Positions 25,195-34,509 are shown, counted from the first letter of the stretch. The stretch: 43,514 nt of DNA from Vitreoscilla sp. (GCA_030150505.1 JASLFS010000010.1:1-43514), one strand, 5' to 3'. The notes: generated by a model not told the origin, from the sequence alone. A program made the numbers and translations.

Positions 25195-25923
25195 ATGTTA
25201 CTTTCAACTCCCCCTTTTAGCCCTTCTGTTATCAAAACACTAAATCATCTACAAATTTTCAAAATTGATGATTTAAAAAAACATCATGCAGCAACATTGT
25301 TTCTGCAATTAAAAGCCGAAGGTCTAACCATCACTCTGTCTGTATTATGGCAATTACAGGCAGCCATCAACAATCAATCCGTTCATGAAATAAGCCAAGA
25401 AACAAAGCAAGAACTACAAAATGCCCTGAAAACACATGCGCCTGTAGCAGCAAGACTACCCAATAGTGAAATGAATCACTATATGTCTTTAGCACTGAAA
25501 CAAGCAGAAAAAGCAGCATTTTGTAATGAAATCCCAGTTGGCGCCGTTATTGTTCATCAACAAAAAATAATTGCAGAGGCTCACAATACCTGCATTATGG
25601 AACATTCTGCTTGCAAACATGCCGAAATCAATGCTTTGAATATCGCAGGGGAAAAACTACAAAACTATCGCCTAAACGACTGTGATGTTTATATCACATT
25701 AGAGCCATGCCCCATGTGCGCAAGTGCATTAATTCAATCCAGAGTTAAGCGAGTTATCTTTGCGGCAAAAGAACCTAAAATGGGTGCTGCTGGTAGCATT
25801 TTAAACCTATTTGAAAAACCAATGAATCAACATACCGCTCTCATTAGCGGCATCTTAGAGCAAGAAAGCCAACAACTCTTACAGCAATTTTTTCAAAGTA
25901 AACGAGGCTTAAAAAATACCTGA
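25195..25923 (+). CDS. tadA: tRNA(Arg) adenosine-34 deaminase TadA with N-terminal TfoX C-terminal-like domain
   Basis: Converts A34 to inosine in tRNA-Arg(ACG). Residues about 90-240 are a cytidine-deaminase fold with zinc ligands H142 in HAE and C172/C175 in PCPMC, E144 being the proton shuttle. Residues about 1-75 are an added helical domain (LNHLQIFKIDDLKKHHAATL ... VLWQLQAAINNQSVHEI) that resembles the C-terminal domain of the competence regulator TfoX; this is motif-level recognition. I start at the ATG at 25195 (MLLSTPPFSP, 242 residues), since the ATGs at 25168 and 25171 lie inside a terminator-like hairpin. Its end overlaps the convergent flavodoxin-like gene by 15 bases. Confidence 0.88.
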   Translation: MLLSTPPFSPSVIKTLNHLQIFKIDDLKKHHAATLFLQLKAEGLTITLSVLWQLQAAINNQSVHEISQETKQELQNALKTHAPVAARLPNSEMNHYMSLALKQAEKAAFCNEIPVGAVIVHQQKIIAEAHNTCIMEHSACKHAEINALNIAGEKLQNYRLNDCDVYITLEPCPMCASALIQSRVKRVIFAAKEPKMGAAGSILNLFEKPMNQHTALISGILEQESQQLLQQFFQSKRGLKNT

Positions 25924-26373
25924 ATCTAAACCAACAATAGCCATTTTCCCCAACTCTTGAACAGATTCAAGAAAATCATCTTGCCATGCACCTTTTAATA
26001 ATAAAGGATGCTGCACTTCTTGCCATTTTAATCCGGTTAAAACCCGTTGAATGGAACGAATAGCCCCTTCGCCATCTAAACCAGCACGGATAAGAAGCAT
26101 ACATGGCAGCCCTTGTTTCTTTTCTAAAACAGGGTAATAAATGCGATCAAAAAAATCCTTAATCTCCCCACTCATATAACCTAAATTCTCAGTACTGCCC
26201 AATATCAGCATATCAGCAGCTAAAACATCTTCAGCGCATGCCAATAATGGTGGTATTGCTTTAACAGTTACTTGGCTATCAATCGCTTCTAATTGAACTG
26301 CTTGATACAAAACTTCTAACATTTTGGATGTATTAATGGATGGCGTATTCATAACAATAAGCAATCGTTTCAT
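25909..26373 (-). CDS. Flavodoxin-fold / NADPH-dependent FMN reductase-like protein
   Basis: Probable FMN-binding redox protein of about 154 residues. The opening MKRLLIVMNTPSINTSKML has the shape of a flavodoxin phosphate loop, and ADMLILGSTENLGYMSGEIKDFFDR is the typical FMN-contacting stretch of the NAD(P)H-dependent FMN reductase / flavodoxin-like families. The partner and substrate are unknown. I take the ATG at 26373, with GGAAGG 7 bases upstream; a longer in-frame start at 26451 would run through the alsT terminator and is rejected. It converges on tadA with a 15-bp coding overlap and no terminator between them. Confidence 0.75.
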   Translation of the reverse strand: MKRLLIVMNTPSINTSKMLEVLYQAVQLEAIDSQVTVKAIPPLLACAEDVLAADMLILGSTENLGYMSGEIKDFFDRIYYPVLEKKQGLPCMLLIRAGLDGEGAIRSIQRVLTGLKWQEVQHPLLLKGAWQDDFLESVQELGKMAIVGLDSGIF

Positions 26374-26404
26374 AGACAAACCTTCCTCATTATTTTTGAA
26401 CATA

Positions 26405-26440
26405 AAAAAACAGCTAGCAAATATGCTAGCTGTTTTTTCT
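26405..26440 (-). terminator. alsT terminator
   Basis: A 15-bp perfect stem, 26405-26419 with 26424-26438, and a 4-base loop. On the minus strand the T-run follows alsT by about 20 bases and lies just before the flavodoxin-like gene. Confidence 0.9.
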
Positions 26441-26457
26441 GAAATCCCCAAATCTAA

Positions 26458-27804
26458 TTATTTAGATAATTGACCTGTTTTCAATTTATTAAAGAAATCA
26501 TTGGTCTCAGATACAATCACACCTGACAATAGCAACAAAGCAATCAAGTTAGGAATCGCCATTAAGCCATTAAACGTATCTGCAGCAGCCCAAACCAAAT
26601 CCAAACTAGCCACTGTACCGATCATTACCGTTGCCACATAAACCACGCGGTATGGCAATACAGCTTTATCACCTAACAAATAAGCCGCACATTTTTCACC
26701 GTAGTAGCACCAACCCAAAATCGTTGAGTAAGCAAAGAAAATCAAACCAAAAGTAACAATGTAGCCACCCCAGCCTGGCAATAACTTATCAAATGTTAAT
26801 GTCGTTAAAGCAGCACCAGTTTGTCCATCTGCATACAAACCACCCATTACCAATACAACGCCTGTAATTGAACAAACAACGATGGTATCTAAGAAAGTAC
26901 CAGTCATTGATACCAATGCTTGACGAGCAGGATGGTCTGTTTTTGCAGCAGCTGCGGCAATCGGAGCAGAACCCATACCAGCTTCATTCGAGAACACACC
27001 ACGAGCCACACCAAAACGGATAACAGTACCTAATGCACCACCTGCAGCAGCTTGTCCAGTAAACGCATCAGAGAAAATCATGCTAATAGCAGGACCAACA
27101 GCATCTAGATTAGCAAAAATAATAACCAAACCGCCTAAAACATATACAACAGCCATAACAGGAACAATCACTGATGCAGCTTTTGAAATACTTTTAATAC
27201 CGCCCAAAACAACCACGGCTGTTAAAATAGTTAGAATAAAACCAGTTGCCGCTTGATCAACACCAAAGCTGGCGTGAATTGATTGTGCAACAGAGTTTGA
27301 TTGAACTGAACTACCAATGCCAAAAGAAGCAAGTACCGCAAACAAAGCGAACAATACAGCCAACCATTTCCATTTCAAGCCACGCTCAATATAGTACATT
27401 GGACCGCCGGCCATCTCACCTTTGCTATTTGTAATGCGATATTTCACGGCTAAAATACCTTCGCCGTATTTTGTTGCCATTCCAAAAATAGCAGTAATCC
27501 ACATCCAGAAAATTGCACCTGGTCCACCTAATACAACAGCAGTTGCAACACCAGCAATATTACCAGTACCAATGGTTGCAGATAATGCTGTCATTAATGC
27601 GCCAAAATGGGATACGTCACCCTCTTGTTCATCTTGTCCTTTTGTTCCACCAAAAGCTTGTTTTAATGCCATTGGCAGCTTGCTAAATTGCAATCCACGT
27701 AAACGAATGGTCAGTAATACACCAGTACCAACCAGCAAAACCAACATCGCTGGGCCCCAGACCATGCCTCCCACCGTGTCGAAAAACTTTTGTAAAGCTT
27801 CCAT
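26458..27804 (-). CDS. Sodium:alanine symporter family protein (AGCS)
   Basis: Inner-membrane transporter that takes up alanine or glycine with sodium. The 448 residues hold about ten to eleven hydrophobic helices. The family signatures are clear: GDVSHFGALMTALSATIGTG, then GNIAGVATAVVLGGPGAIFWMW, GGPMYYIERGL, and FGVARGVFSNEAGMGSAP. The ribosome binding site GGAG is 8 bases before the ATG. It is monocistronic, with its own terminator. AlsT/DagA-type proteins vary in substrate (alanine, glycine, glutamine), so no gene symbol is given. Confidence 0.92.
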   Translation of the reverse strand: MEALQKFFDTVGGMVWGPAMLVLLVGTGVLLTIRLRGLQFSKLPMALKQAFGGTKGQDEQEGDVSHFGALMTALSATIGTGNIAGVATAVVLGGPGAIFWMWITAIFGMATKYGEGILAVKYRITNSKGEMAGGPMYYIERGLKWKWLAVLFALFAVLASFGIGSSVQSNSVAQSIHASFGVDQAATGFILTILTAVVVLGGIKSISKAASVIVPVMAVVYVLGGLVIIFANLDAVGPAISMIFSDAFTGQAAAGGALGTVIRFGVARGVFSNEAGMGSAPIAAAAAKTDHPARQALVSMTGTFLDTIVVCSITGVVLVMGGLYADGQTGAALTTLTFDKLLPGWGGYIVTFGLIFFAYSTILGWCYYGEKCAAYLLGDKAVLPYRVVYVATVMIGTVASLDLVWAAADTFNGLMAIPNLIALLLLSGVIVSETNDFFNKLKTGQLSK

Positions 27805-28049
27805 CCTATGTTCTCCTCATCTTTTTCTTTGTTTTATAATACTGATATTTATTTTCTACTTCTGTAGTAAAACCATGTAATCACAGCTAAATAATTTCGT
27901 CAAAGATAAAGATAACAAAACTTTACATCTCTTTGTTATTTAGAATGAAATATTTTCTTCATCCTTATAAAACCTATTAATTTAATATCATAATGATTTG
28001 ATTAAATTAATATTATTGTATAATTGTATACAAGCTACATTTAGTCAAA

Positions 28050-29432
28050 TTACATAAACCACTGGCACTTGTCATGTAAAGAAACAACTTCGCCAATCAC
28101 TATTAATGCAGGTCGAACCGATTTTTTAGCTAAATCTTCAAGATCAGATAAACGACCAATATCTACTTTTTGTGTTTTCAAAGTACCATGACTAATAATC
28201 GCAACAGGAGTGTATGCACTCTTGCCATGTTCAATTAACTCTTTGCTAATTTCAGCAGCCTTAATCGTTCCCATATAAATAGCCAGTGTTTGTTTCGACC
28301 TAGCCAAACTAGACCAATCAATCTCATCACCCTCTTCTCGGCAATGACCTGTGATCATCGTTGCAGATTGAGCGTAGTTTCTATGTGTTAATGGAATACC
28401 TGCATAAGCTGTTGCACCTAATGCCGCAGTAACCCCAGGAACAATGGCATAAGCAACACCAGCATCTTTTAATACTTCAACTTCTTCAGCACCTCGACCA
28501 AAAACAAATGGATCTCCACCTTTCAAACGGACAACATGCAAACCTTGTTTAGCATAATCTATCAATAATTGATTCGTAACATCTTGATTCACGCTTTTTT
28601 GATGAGCCCGTTTACCAACTGATATTTGTGTCGCATCCCGACGAATTAAATCCAATACACTCTGATCCACTAATGCATCATATAAAACAATATCCGCAGC
28701 TTGAATGGCTTGTAAACCTTTCAAGGTTAATAATCCAACATCTCCAGGACCAGCACCAACTAACGTTACCATTCCGATTTTATTTTGCTCTTGTGTACCT
28801 TGGTTAATTAAACACGTTTGTAGTAAGTGTTCTGCATCATCTATATGATGGTTCGCAATAGAATGTTTGAAAATGGGGTTGCGCAATAAATTTTCCCAAA
28901 AAATACGGCGCTGCGTTAAGGTTGATAAATACCCTTTAACCAATTCACGCTTCTCTTTAGCAAAATTGGCCATCGCACCCAAATACTCAGGCAATATACT
29001 TTCTAGCTTCTCTCGTAACAAACGAGCTAAGACAGGAGAAGAACCTCCTGTTGACACAGCAATCTGTACAGGACTTCTATCTATAATGGCAGGCACAATA
29101 AAACCACATAACTCCTGGTTATCAACAACATTAACCAATCTCAATCGTGATTTAGCCGCATCTGAAATCTGTTGGTTTAAGGTGTCATTATTGGTTGCTG
29201 CAATGGTCAACATTGCCTGATTAACATCCTCATCATCAAAAGTATCTCGTAAGAACACGACTGAACCAGAATCAATTAATTGTTGAACATCTTGACCGAC
29301 TTGTTTCGCAATAATTTTGACTGACGCCCCAGCTTTTAATAATAAGGTGATCTTTCGATAAGCCACCTCTCCAGCGCCAACCACTAAAACAGGTTGTTCT
29401 TTCAAATTGGCAAAAAGTGGAAAATAGTCCAT
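28050..29432 (-). CDS. cysG: Trifunctional siroheme synthase CysG
   Basis: Makes siroheme, the cofactor of sulfite reductase, from uroporphyrinogen III. The N-terminal half (1-210) is the precorrin-2 dehydrogenase/ferrochelatase with VVGAGEVAYRK at 18-28 and the aspartate D104 in NVVDN; STGGSSPVLARLLR follows. The C-terminal half (about 218-460) is uroporphyrinogen-III methyltransferase with VGAGPGDVGLLTLKG, VRLKGGDPFVFGRG and a PGVTAALGATAYAGIPLTHR segment. The 460-residue fusion matches E. coli and neisserial CysG. It is divergent from cysHDNJI across a 228-bp gap, so siroheme supply is probably co-regulated with sulfate reduction. Confidence 0.95.
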   Translation of the reverse strand: MDYFPLFANLKEQPVLVVGAGEVAYRKITLLLKAGASVKIIAKQVGQDVQQLIDSGSVVFLRDTFDDEDVNQAMLTIAATNNDTLNQQISDAAKSRLRLVNVVDNQELCGFIVPAIIDRSPVQIAVSTGGSSPVLARLLREKLESILPEYLGAMANFAKEKRELVKGYLSTLTQRRIFWENLLRNPIFKHSIANHHIDDAEHLLQTCLINQGTQEQNKIGMVTLVGAGPGDVGLLTLKGLQAIQAADIVLYDALVDQSVLDLIRRDATQISVGKRAHQKSVNQDVTNQLLIDYAKQGLHVVRLKGGDPFVFGRGAEEVEVLKDAGVAYAIVPGVTAALGATAYAGIPLTHRNYAQSATMITGHCREEGDEIDWSSLARSKQTLAIYMGTIKAAEISKELIEHGKSAYTPVAIISHGTLKTQKVDIGRLSDLEDLAKKSVRPALIVIGEVVSLHDKCQWFM

Positions 29433-29527
29433 ATCCCAAATCCTAGTTATATTAAATTTATACTTATCTTATAAAGAGTTGTACAAACTTCAAAATAACC
29501 AATTCTTGTATGTTTCTTCCTTTTAGT

Positions 29528-29580
29528 TATATAGCGGTATTAATCAATTTTTTTAAAACCATATGCAATTTAGCTATATA
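29528..29580. promoter_or_regulatory. Inverted half-sites in the cysG/cysH divergent promoter region
   Basis: TATATAGC (29528-29535) and GCTATATA (29573-29580) are perfect inverted copies 37 bases apart, between cysG and cysH. They could be half-sites for a LysR-type regulator such as CysB or Cbl; the regulator is inferred, not seen. Confidence 0.35.
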
Positions 29581-29660
29581 GAAAGACAAATATATTCTTT
29601 CTCAGGCATTTTGAAACTGGCTAGCATAGCTTTAATAAATTGATTTTGGGAGTCGCACCT

Positions 29661-30401
29661 ATGTCTAATTACCAACAAACAGCCTTATGGCACATTCCTA
29701 CTGCAACGGAACAAGATAAACAATCGGCAAAGCTACTCACTAATTTACTCAAACAAAATTTACAAGATATCTATCAACGTTTTAATGCCGTTACTTTAGC
29801 AAGTAGCTTAGCTGCAGAAGACATGGTTTTAACACATGTGATTGCTAGCCTACATTTACCAGTTGATATCTTTATCTTGAATACAGGTAAGTTGCATCAA
29901 ACAACCCTAACCTATCTTGAAACAGTACAAAAACTTTACCCTAGCGTGAATTTCGTTATTCACGAGCCACAAGAAAATTTGCTACAAGAATTTAAGAGTG
30001 AATATGACCTAAGTGACATTTACCAAAGCACGACTGCACGGAAAGCTTGTTGCTACACCCGAAAAATTGAGCCTTTATCTCGAGCCCTAGCCCCATATCA
30101 AGCTTGGATTACTGGTCAACGCCGTACCCAATCATCAACAAGGCAAGATTTACAATATGAAGAATGGGATAACAACAATCTGAAGATTAAATTCAATCCA
30201 TTGGCCAATTGGGACGAAACAGACATTTGGGCATTCATCCAAAGCCATGGCATTCCTGTTAATAGCTTATATCACCATGGTTACCCCAGCATTGGTTGTG
30301 AGCCTTGTACTAAAGCCATTCGCCAAGGGGAAAGTATTCGAGCAGGAAGATGGTGGTGGGAAAATCAAGATAACAAAGAGTGTGGCCTACATACCCGTTA
30401 A
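29661..30401 (+). CDS. cysH: Assimilatory adenylyl-sulfate (APS) reductase, Fe-S type
   Basis: Reduces APS to sulfite with thioredoxin or glutaredoxin. The cluster motifs that separate APS reductases from E. coli-type PAPS reductase are present: C130-C131 in KACCYTRKIEPL and C213/C216 in IGCEPCTKA, binding a [4Fe-4S] cluster, and the catalytic C241 in KECGLH near the end. TGQRRTQSSTR is the substrate-binding segment. I start at the ATG at 29661 (MSNYQQTALW, 246 residues) with GGGAG 8 bases upstream; an in-frame TTG at 29640 is rejected. It leads the cysHDNJI cluster. No APS kinase (cysC) is in the cluster, which agrees with direct APS use. Confidence 0.94.
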   Translation: MSNYQQTALWHIPTATEQDKQSAKLLTNLLKQNLQDIYQRFNAVTLASSLAAEDMVLTHVIASLHLPVDIFILNTGKLHQTTLTYLETVQKLYPSVNFVIHEPQENLLQEFKSEYDLSDIYQSTTARKACCYTRKIEPLSRALAPYQAWITGQRRTQSSTRQDLQYEEWDNNNLKIKFNPLANWDETDIWAFIQSHGIPVNSLYHHGYPSIGCEPCTKAIRQGESIRAGRWWWENQDNKECGLHTR

Positions 30402-30440
30402 AACAGAATAATTTTTATTATGATATGAAGTGAGAATCCA

Positions 30441-31358
30441 ATGAACCCAATTGACAACCAGCACTTAGATTGGCTAGAAGCAGAATCAATCTACATCATT
30501 CGTGAAGTCATTGCTGAGGCAAAAAATCCTGCCTTATTATTTTCTGGCGGTAAAGACTCCGTTGTTCTTCTTGCCCTTGCTTGTAAAGCATTCCATATTC
30601 CCAATCGCCCTTTAAGATTGCCTTTTACCTTATTACATATTGATACAGGACATAACTACCCTGAGGTTATTCAATTCCGTGATGAAATCGTTAAGAAAAT
30701 AGGCGCAAAATTAACCGTTGCTCACGTTGAAGATTCCATCAAAAAAGGAACCGTTGTTTTACGAGATGAAAATCAATCTAGAAACGCAGCACAAGCGGTT
30801 ACATTACTTGAGGCAATCGAAGAAAATCAATTCGACGCCTTGATGGGTGGAGCAAGACGAGATGAAGAAAAAGCCCGCGCCAAAGAGCGAATTTTTTCAT
30901 TTAGAGATGAGTTTGGACAATGGGATCCCAAAAATCAACGCCCTGAACTATGGTCCATCTATAACACTAAATTAAACAATGGTGAAAATATGCGAGTTTT
31001 CCCCATTTCAAATTGGACTGAAATCGATATTTGGCAATACATCGAAAAAGAAAACTTACAACTTCCTAGCATTTACTATTCACATCAACGAGAAGTGGTT
31101 AAACGAGGCTCTCTTTTGGTTCCTGTTACCCCTTTAACACCTAAAAAAGAACAGGAAATTAGTGAAGTTTGCGATGTTCGATTTAGAACGGTTGGCGATA
31201 TTAGTTGCACTTGCCCAGTGGCAAGCTATGCGAAAACACCGCATGAAATTATCCTAGAAACCGCTCAAACAACCATTTCTGAACGCAGCGCAACACGCCT
31301 TGATGACCAACAATCAGAAGCCGCTATGGAAGAGCGCAAACGAGCTGGTTATTTTTAA
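30441..31358 (+). CDS. cysD: Sulfate adenylyltransferase subunit 2 (CysD)
   Basis: Catalytic subunit of ATP sulfurylase, making APS from sulfate and ATP. The PP-loop is FSGGKDSVVLLAL at 34-46; GGARRDEEKARAKERIFSFR and VFPISNWTEIDIWQYI follow as in the family. The 305 residues are full length. The ribosome binding site TGAGA is 5-6 bases before the ATG. It works as a heterodimer with CysN, encoded 32 bp downstream. Confidence 0.96.
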   Translation: MNPIDNQHLDWLEAESIYIIREVIAEAKNPALLFSGGKDSVVLLALACKAFHIPNRPLRLPFTLLHIDTGHNYPEVIQFRDEIVKKIGAKLTVAHVEDSIKKGTVVLRDENQSRNAAQAVTLLEAIEENQFDALMGGARRDEEKARAKERIFSFRDEFGQWDPKNQRPELWSIYNTKLNNGENMRVFPISNWTEIDIWQYIEKENLQLPSIYYSHQREVVKRGSLLVPVTPLTPKKEQEISEVCDVRFRTVGDISCTCPVASYAKTPHEIILETAQTTISERSATRLDDQQSEAAMEERKRAGYF

Positions 31359-31390
31359 TCATAAAAAATAAAGACAAAGGAAAACACACT

Positions 31391-32710
31391 ATGAATATAA
31401 ATCAATATCAGCACGTTTTGCGCTTTATCACAGCAGGAAGTGTTGATGATGGCAAATCAACTTTAATTGGTCGCTTACTTTATGATAGCCAAACGCTGCT
31501 AAGTGACCAAATTGACCAAATCAGTCAAAACTTACATCAAGACAGTGACAGTGACAATGCCATTCCTAATTTTGCTCTATTAACCGATGGTTTGGCTGCT
31601 GAGCGTGAACAAGGCATTACCATTGATGTGGCTTATCGTTATTTTAATACAGATAAAAGAAAATTCATTTTAGCTGACACCCCTGGACATGAACAATATA
31701 CCCGCAATATGGTTACTGGAGCATCCACTGCTGATGCCGCCATTATCTTAATTGATGCTTCCCGATTGGATTTAACACAAGATTCTGTTCAACTACTGCC
31801 ACAGACATTGAGACACAGTGCGTTACTAAAACTATTAGAATGCCAACACATCATTGTTGCCATTAATAAGCTGGACTTATTAAATTACGAAGAAAAAGCT
31901 TATTTGGCTATTACCCAAGCTTACGCAAGCCTTGCCAAAAAACTAGATATTCAAAATATTCATTACTTACCAATTTCAGCATTACATGGCGATAATATTG
32001 TGCACGACAGCACCAAAATGCCATGGTACCAAGGTCCTAGCTTATTAAGCTTGCTATCAGACTTACCTAAATTGAACCATACTTCCACTTCAATCAATGA
32101 TGCTTATTTTTCTGTTCAGCGAGTAACCAGACAAGATGGCAGCGCACAAAATGATTTTCGTGGCTATCAAGGACGATTGGAAAATGGGCAATTACAGGTT
32201 GGGCAATCCATTCGTGTCCTGCCGAATCAAAAAGAAGCTCAAATTACAGCCATTTATAGTCCTCAAGGTGAACAAAAAACAGCTTATGCAGGTGAAGTTT
32301 TAACCATTACTTTGAATCATGAGATTGATATCTCTCGTGGCAATAGCGTGGTGGCAAAAGAAAATAAAATTGAACCTAGCCAAAAAATAGAAGCATCCCT
32401 TTGCTGGCTTGATGAAAGACCATTAAATCCAGCTAGAAAATACTGGTTAAAACATGGTAGCCAAACCATTTATGCAAAAATCAAAGAAATTCATCAGCTT
32501 TTAAACTTAAATACACTGGAAGAAGAAAAAGTTGATCAACAAATATTGAATATGAATGATATCGGCAAAGCGAGCCTTGTTTTACAACAACCCATTGCAG
32601 CATCAACTTACCAACAAAATAAAAATACTGGTTCTTTTATTTTAATTGATGAAACAACCAATCAAACAGTTGCAGCTGGCATCATTTATTCAACAGGAGA
32701 AACAATATGA
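31391..32710 (+). CDS. cysN: Sulfate adenylyltransferase subunit 1, GTPase (CysN)
   Basis: GTP-hydrolysing subunit that drives APS formation by CysD. An EF-Tu-like G domain: AGSVDDGKSTLIGRLLYDS at 15-33, EREQGITIDVAYRYF, ADTPGHEQYTRNMVTGAS and INKLDLL, then two beta-barrel domains. The 439 residues lack the C-terminal APS-kinase domain of CysNC fusions. AAGGA lies 9-10 bases before the ATG. It overlaps cysJ by 4 bases (ATGA), so translation is coupled. Confidence 0.95.
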   Translation: MNINQYQHVLRFITAGSVDDGKSTLIGRLLYDSQTLLSDQIDQISQNLHQDSDSDNAIPNFALLTDGLAAEREQGITIDVAYRYFNTDKRKFILADTPGHEQYTRNMVTGASTADAAIILIDASRLDLTQDSVQLLPQTLRHSALLKLLECQHIIVAINKLDLLNYEEKAYLAITQAYASLAKKLDIQNIHYLPISALHGDNIVHDSTKMPWYQGPSLLSLLSDLPKLNHTSTSINDAYFSVQRVTRQDGSAQNDFRGYQGRLENGQLQVGQSIRVLPNQKEAQITAIYSPQGEQKTAYAGEVLTITLNHEIDISRGNSVVAKENKIEPSQKIEASLCWLDERPLNPARKYWLKHGSQTIYAKIKEIHQLLNLNTLEEEKVDQQILNMNDIGKASLVLQQPIAASTYQQNKNTGSFILIDETTNQTVAAGIIYSTGETI

Positions 32711-34509
32711 TTATCTCCTCTGATTTTTTACAAAAACTTGATAGTTTTAATGAAAAAGAATTGTCGTGGTTGTCTGGATATTGCTGGGCAAAATCTCAAT
32801 CAGCGAATTCATTAGTAACTAATCATAATAGTGAAACACCAGCCATTGGCAACCTAGCAACGATAAAACCCAGAAAAGTTTTGATTTTATCTGCTTCACA
32901 AACAGGTAATGCTAAACGGGTCGCGGAAGCTTTACACCAGCAACTTAATGCAAGCAAAATCGAGGCCAGTATTCAAAGTATTGGTGATTATAAGAATAGA
33001 AATATTGTTGATGAAGACATTGTACTTTTAGTGAGCTCAACCCAAGGGGATGGCGAATATCCTGAAGAAGCCATTTCTTTTTCTAAATTTTTATTTGGCA
33101 AAAAAGCCCCTAATCTAGAAAACCTTTCTTTTGCAGTTTTGGCATTAGGTGATAGCTCTTATCCTGACTTTTGCCAAGCAGGGAAAAATTTTGAGAACCG
33201 ATTCATTGAACTAGGTGCAACAGCATTACTGCCACGAGTGGATTGTGATTTGGACTTTCAAGACACGGCACAAAGTTGGCAGGAACAAATTCAACAAAAA
33301 TTAGAACAATTACTAGAAGAATCAAAAAACAGTGCAAATATTTCACCGAATACAGCAATAAACCAAGCCAATGATTCTGGAGCTCCTCAGCTTTACAGTA
33401 AAGAGAATCCCTATCCAGCAACATTACTATCTCGACAAAAAATTACTTCTCGTGACGCAAATAAGGATGTTCAACACATTGAGATTGATTTAGGTGATTC
33501 TGGTATTGAATATCAAACTGGGGATTCATTAGGCATCTATGTTTATAACGATGATATTTTTGTGCAGAAATGGCTGGATACCCTGAAATTAGATGGTTCT
33601 GAAAAAGTAATTCTGTCTAATAAAACAGAAATGACTTTGCAAGATGCTTTGCGAACAGAGCTAGAGCTCACCCAAAATAACAATGCTTTTGTTAAAGCTT
33701 GGGCAACATTATCACAAAGCAGTACGTTGCTAAGTCTGGTAGATGATGCACAAGAACTGGCTAATTGGGTTCAAAGCACACCGTTATTAGCTGTGATTCA
33801 GCAATTTCCAACATCCATATCAGCACAAGCTTTAATTGGTATCTTACGGCCATTGGTTCCTCGCTTGTATTCCATTGCATCTGCACAAGCGGAAGTGGAT
33901 AACGAAGTGCATCTAACCGTTTCAGTGGTTCGATTCGATTACCAAGATGAAATCCATTTAGGTGTTGGCTCTGGATTACTGGGTGAGCGACTACAGGAAG
34001 ATGACGCAATAAAGGTTTTTATTGAGCCCAATAACCGTTTCAGGCTGCCTGAAGACAGTAATAATCCCATTATTATGATTGGAGCAGGAACAGGTATAGC
34101 ACCATTTAGAGCATTCATGCAGCAACGAGAAAATGATAATGCTATTGGCTCAAATTGGCTTATTTTTGGTAATCAAAATTTCACTGATGATTTCCTATAT
34201 CAAAGCGAATGGCAGCAATGGCACAAAAACGGTTTGCTAAATAAAACCAGCTTGGCTTGGTCACGTAAAAACCCACAACAAAAAGTGTATGTCCAACACA
34301 AGATTGCTGAAGAAGCGCAAACAATTTGGCAATGGATACAAGATGGCGCACATATTTATGTCTGCGGTGATGCCAATAATATGGCAAAAGCTGTCGAAGA
34401 AGCTCTCTTATCTGTCTTAATTAAGCAAGGAAACATGGACATGGAAACAGCAGATGAATACCTAGATGAGCTTCGTGATAACCATCGCTACCAACGTGAC
34501 GTATATTAA
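32707..34509 (+). CDS. cysJ: Sulfite reductase [NADPH] flavoprotein alpha subunit
   Basis: Passes electrons from NADPH through FAD and FMN to CysI. Domains in order: a short N-terminal region (about 1-55), an FMN-binding flavodoxin domain (about 57-205) with SASQTGNAKRVAEAL and SSTQGDGEYPEEA, an FAD domain with RLYSIASAQ, and an NADP domain with MIGAGTGIAPFRAFMQQR and YVCGDANNMAKAV. It ends in the family's RYQRDVY. The 600 residues match E. coli CysJ. It overlaps cysN by 4 bases and is followed by cysI. An uptake-sequence copy lies inside the coding region at 34042-34053. Confidence 0.96.
   Translation: MIISSDFLQKLDSFNEKELSWLSGYCWAKSQSANSLVTNHNSETPAIGNLATIKPRKVLILSASQTGNAKRVAEALHQQLNASKIEASIQSIGDYKNRNIVDEDIVLLVSSTQGDGEYPEEAISFSKFLFGKKAPNLENLSFAVLALGDSSYPDFCQAGKNFENRFIELGATALLPRVDCDLDFQDTAQSWQEQIQQKLEQLLEESKNSANISPNTAINQANDSGAPQLYSKENPYPATLLSRQKITSRDANKDVQHIEIDLGDSGIEYQTGDSLGIYVYNDDIFVQKWLDTLKLDGSEKVILSNKTEMTLQDALRTELELTQNNNAFVKAWATLSQSSTLLSLVDDAQELANWVQSTPLLAVIQQFPTSISAQALIGILRPLVPRLYSIASAQAEVDNEVHLTVSVVRFDYQDEIHLGVGSGLLGERLQEDDAIKVFIEPNNRFRLPEDSNNPIIMIGAGTGIAPFRAFMQQRENDNAIGSNWLIFGNQNFTDDFLYQSEWQQWHKNGLLNKTSLAWSRKNPQQKVYVQHKIAEEAQTIWQWIQDGAHIYVCGDANNMAKAVEEALLSVLIKQGNMDMETADEYLDELRDNHRYQRDVY
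34042..34053 (+). repeat. DNA uptake sequence copy inside cysJ
   Basis: AGGCTGCCTGAA, an exact copy of the 12-mer in the prfC terminator, in frame within the NADP/FAD part of cysJ. A related 11-mer GGCTGCCTGAA is at 36675-36685, at the end of the dinI-like gene. Confidence 0.75.

Noticed and set aside
26374..26451. 26-codon extension of the flavodoxin-like protein
   Set aside because: It reads through the alsT terminator stem; the ATG at 26373 has a good ribosome binding site and starts the flavodoxin fold.
27422..27880. 152-codon open frame on the plus strand opposite the start of the alanine symporter gene
   Set aside because: Antisense to conserved transmembrane segments, with no ribosome binding site and no recognisable domain.
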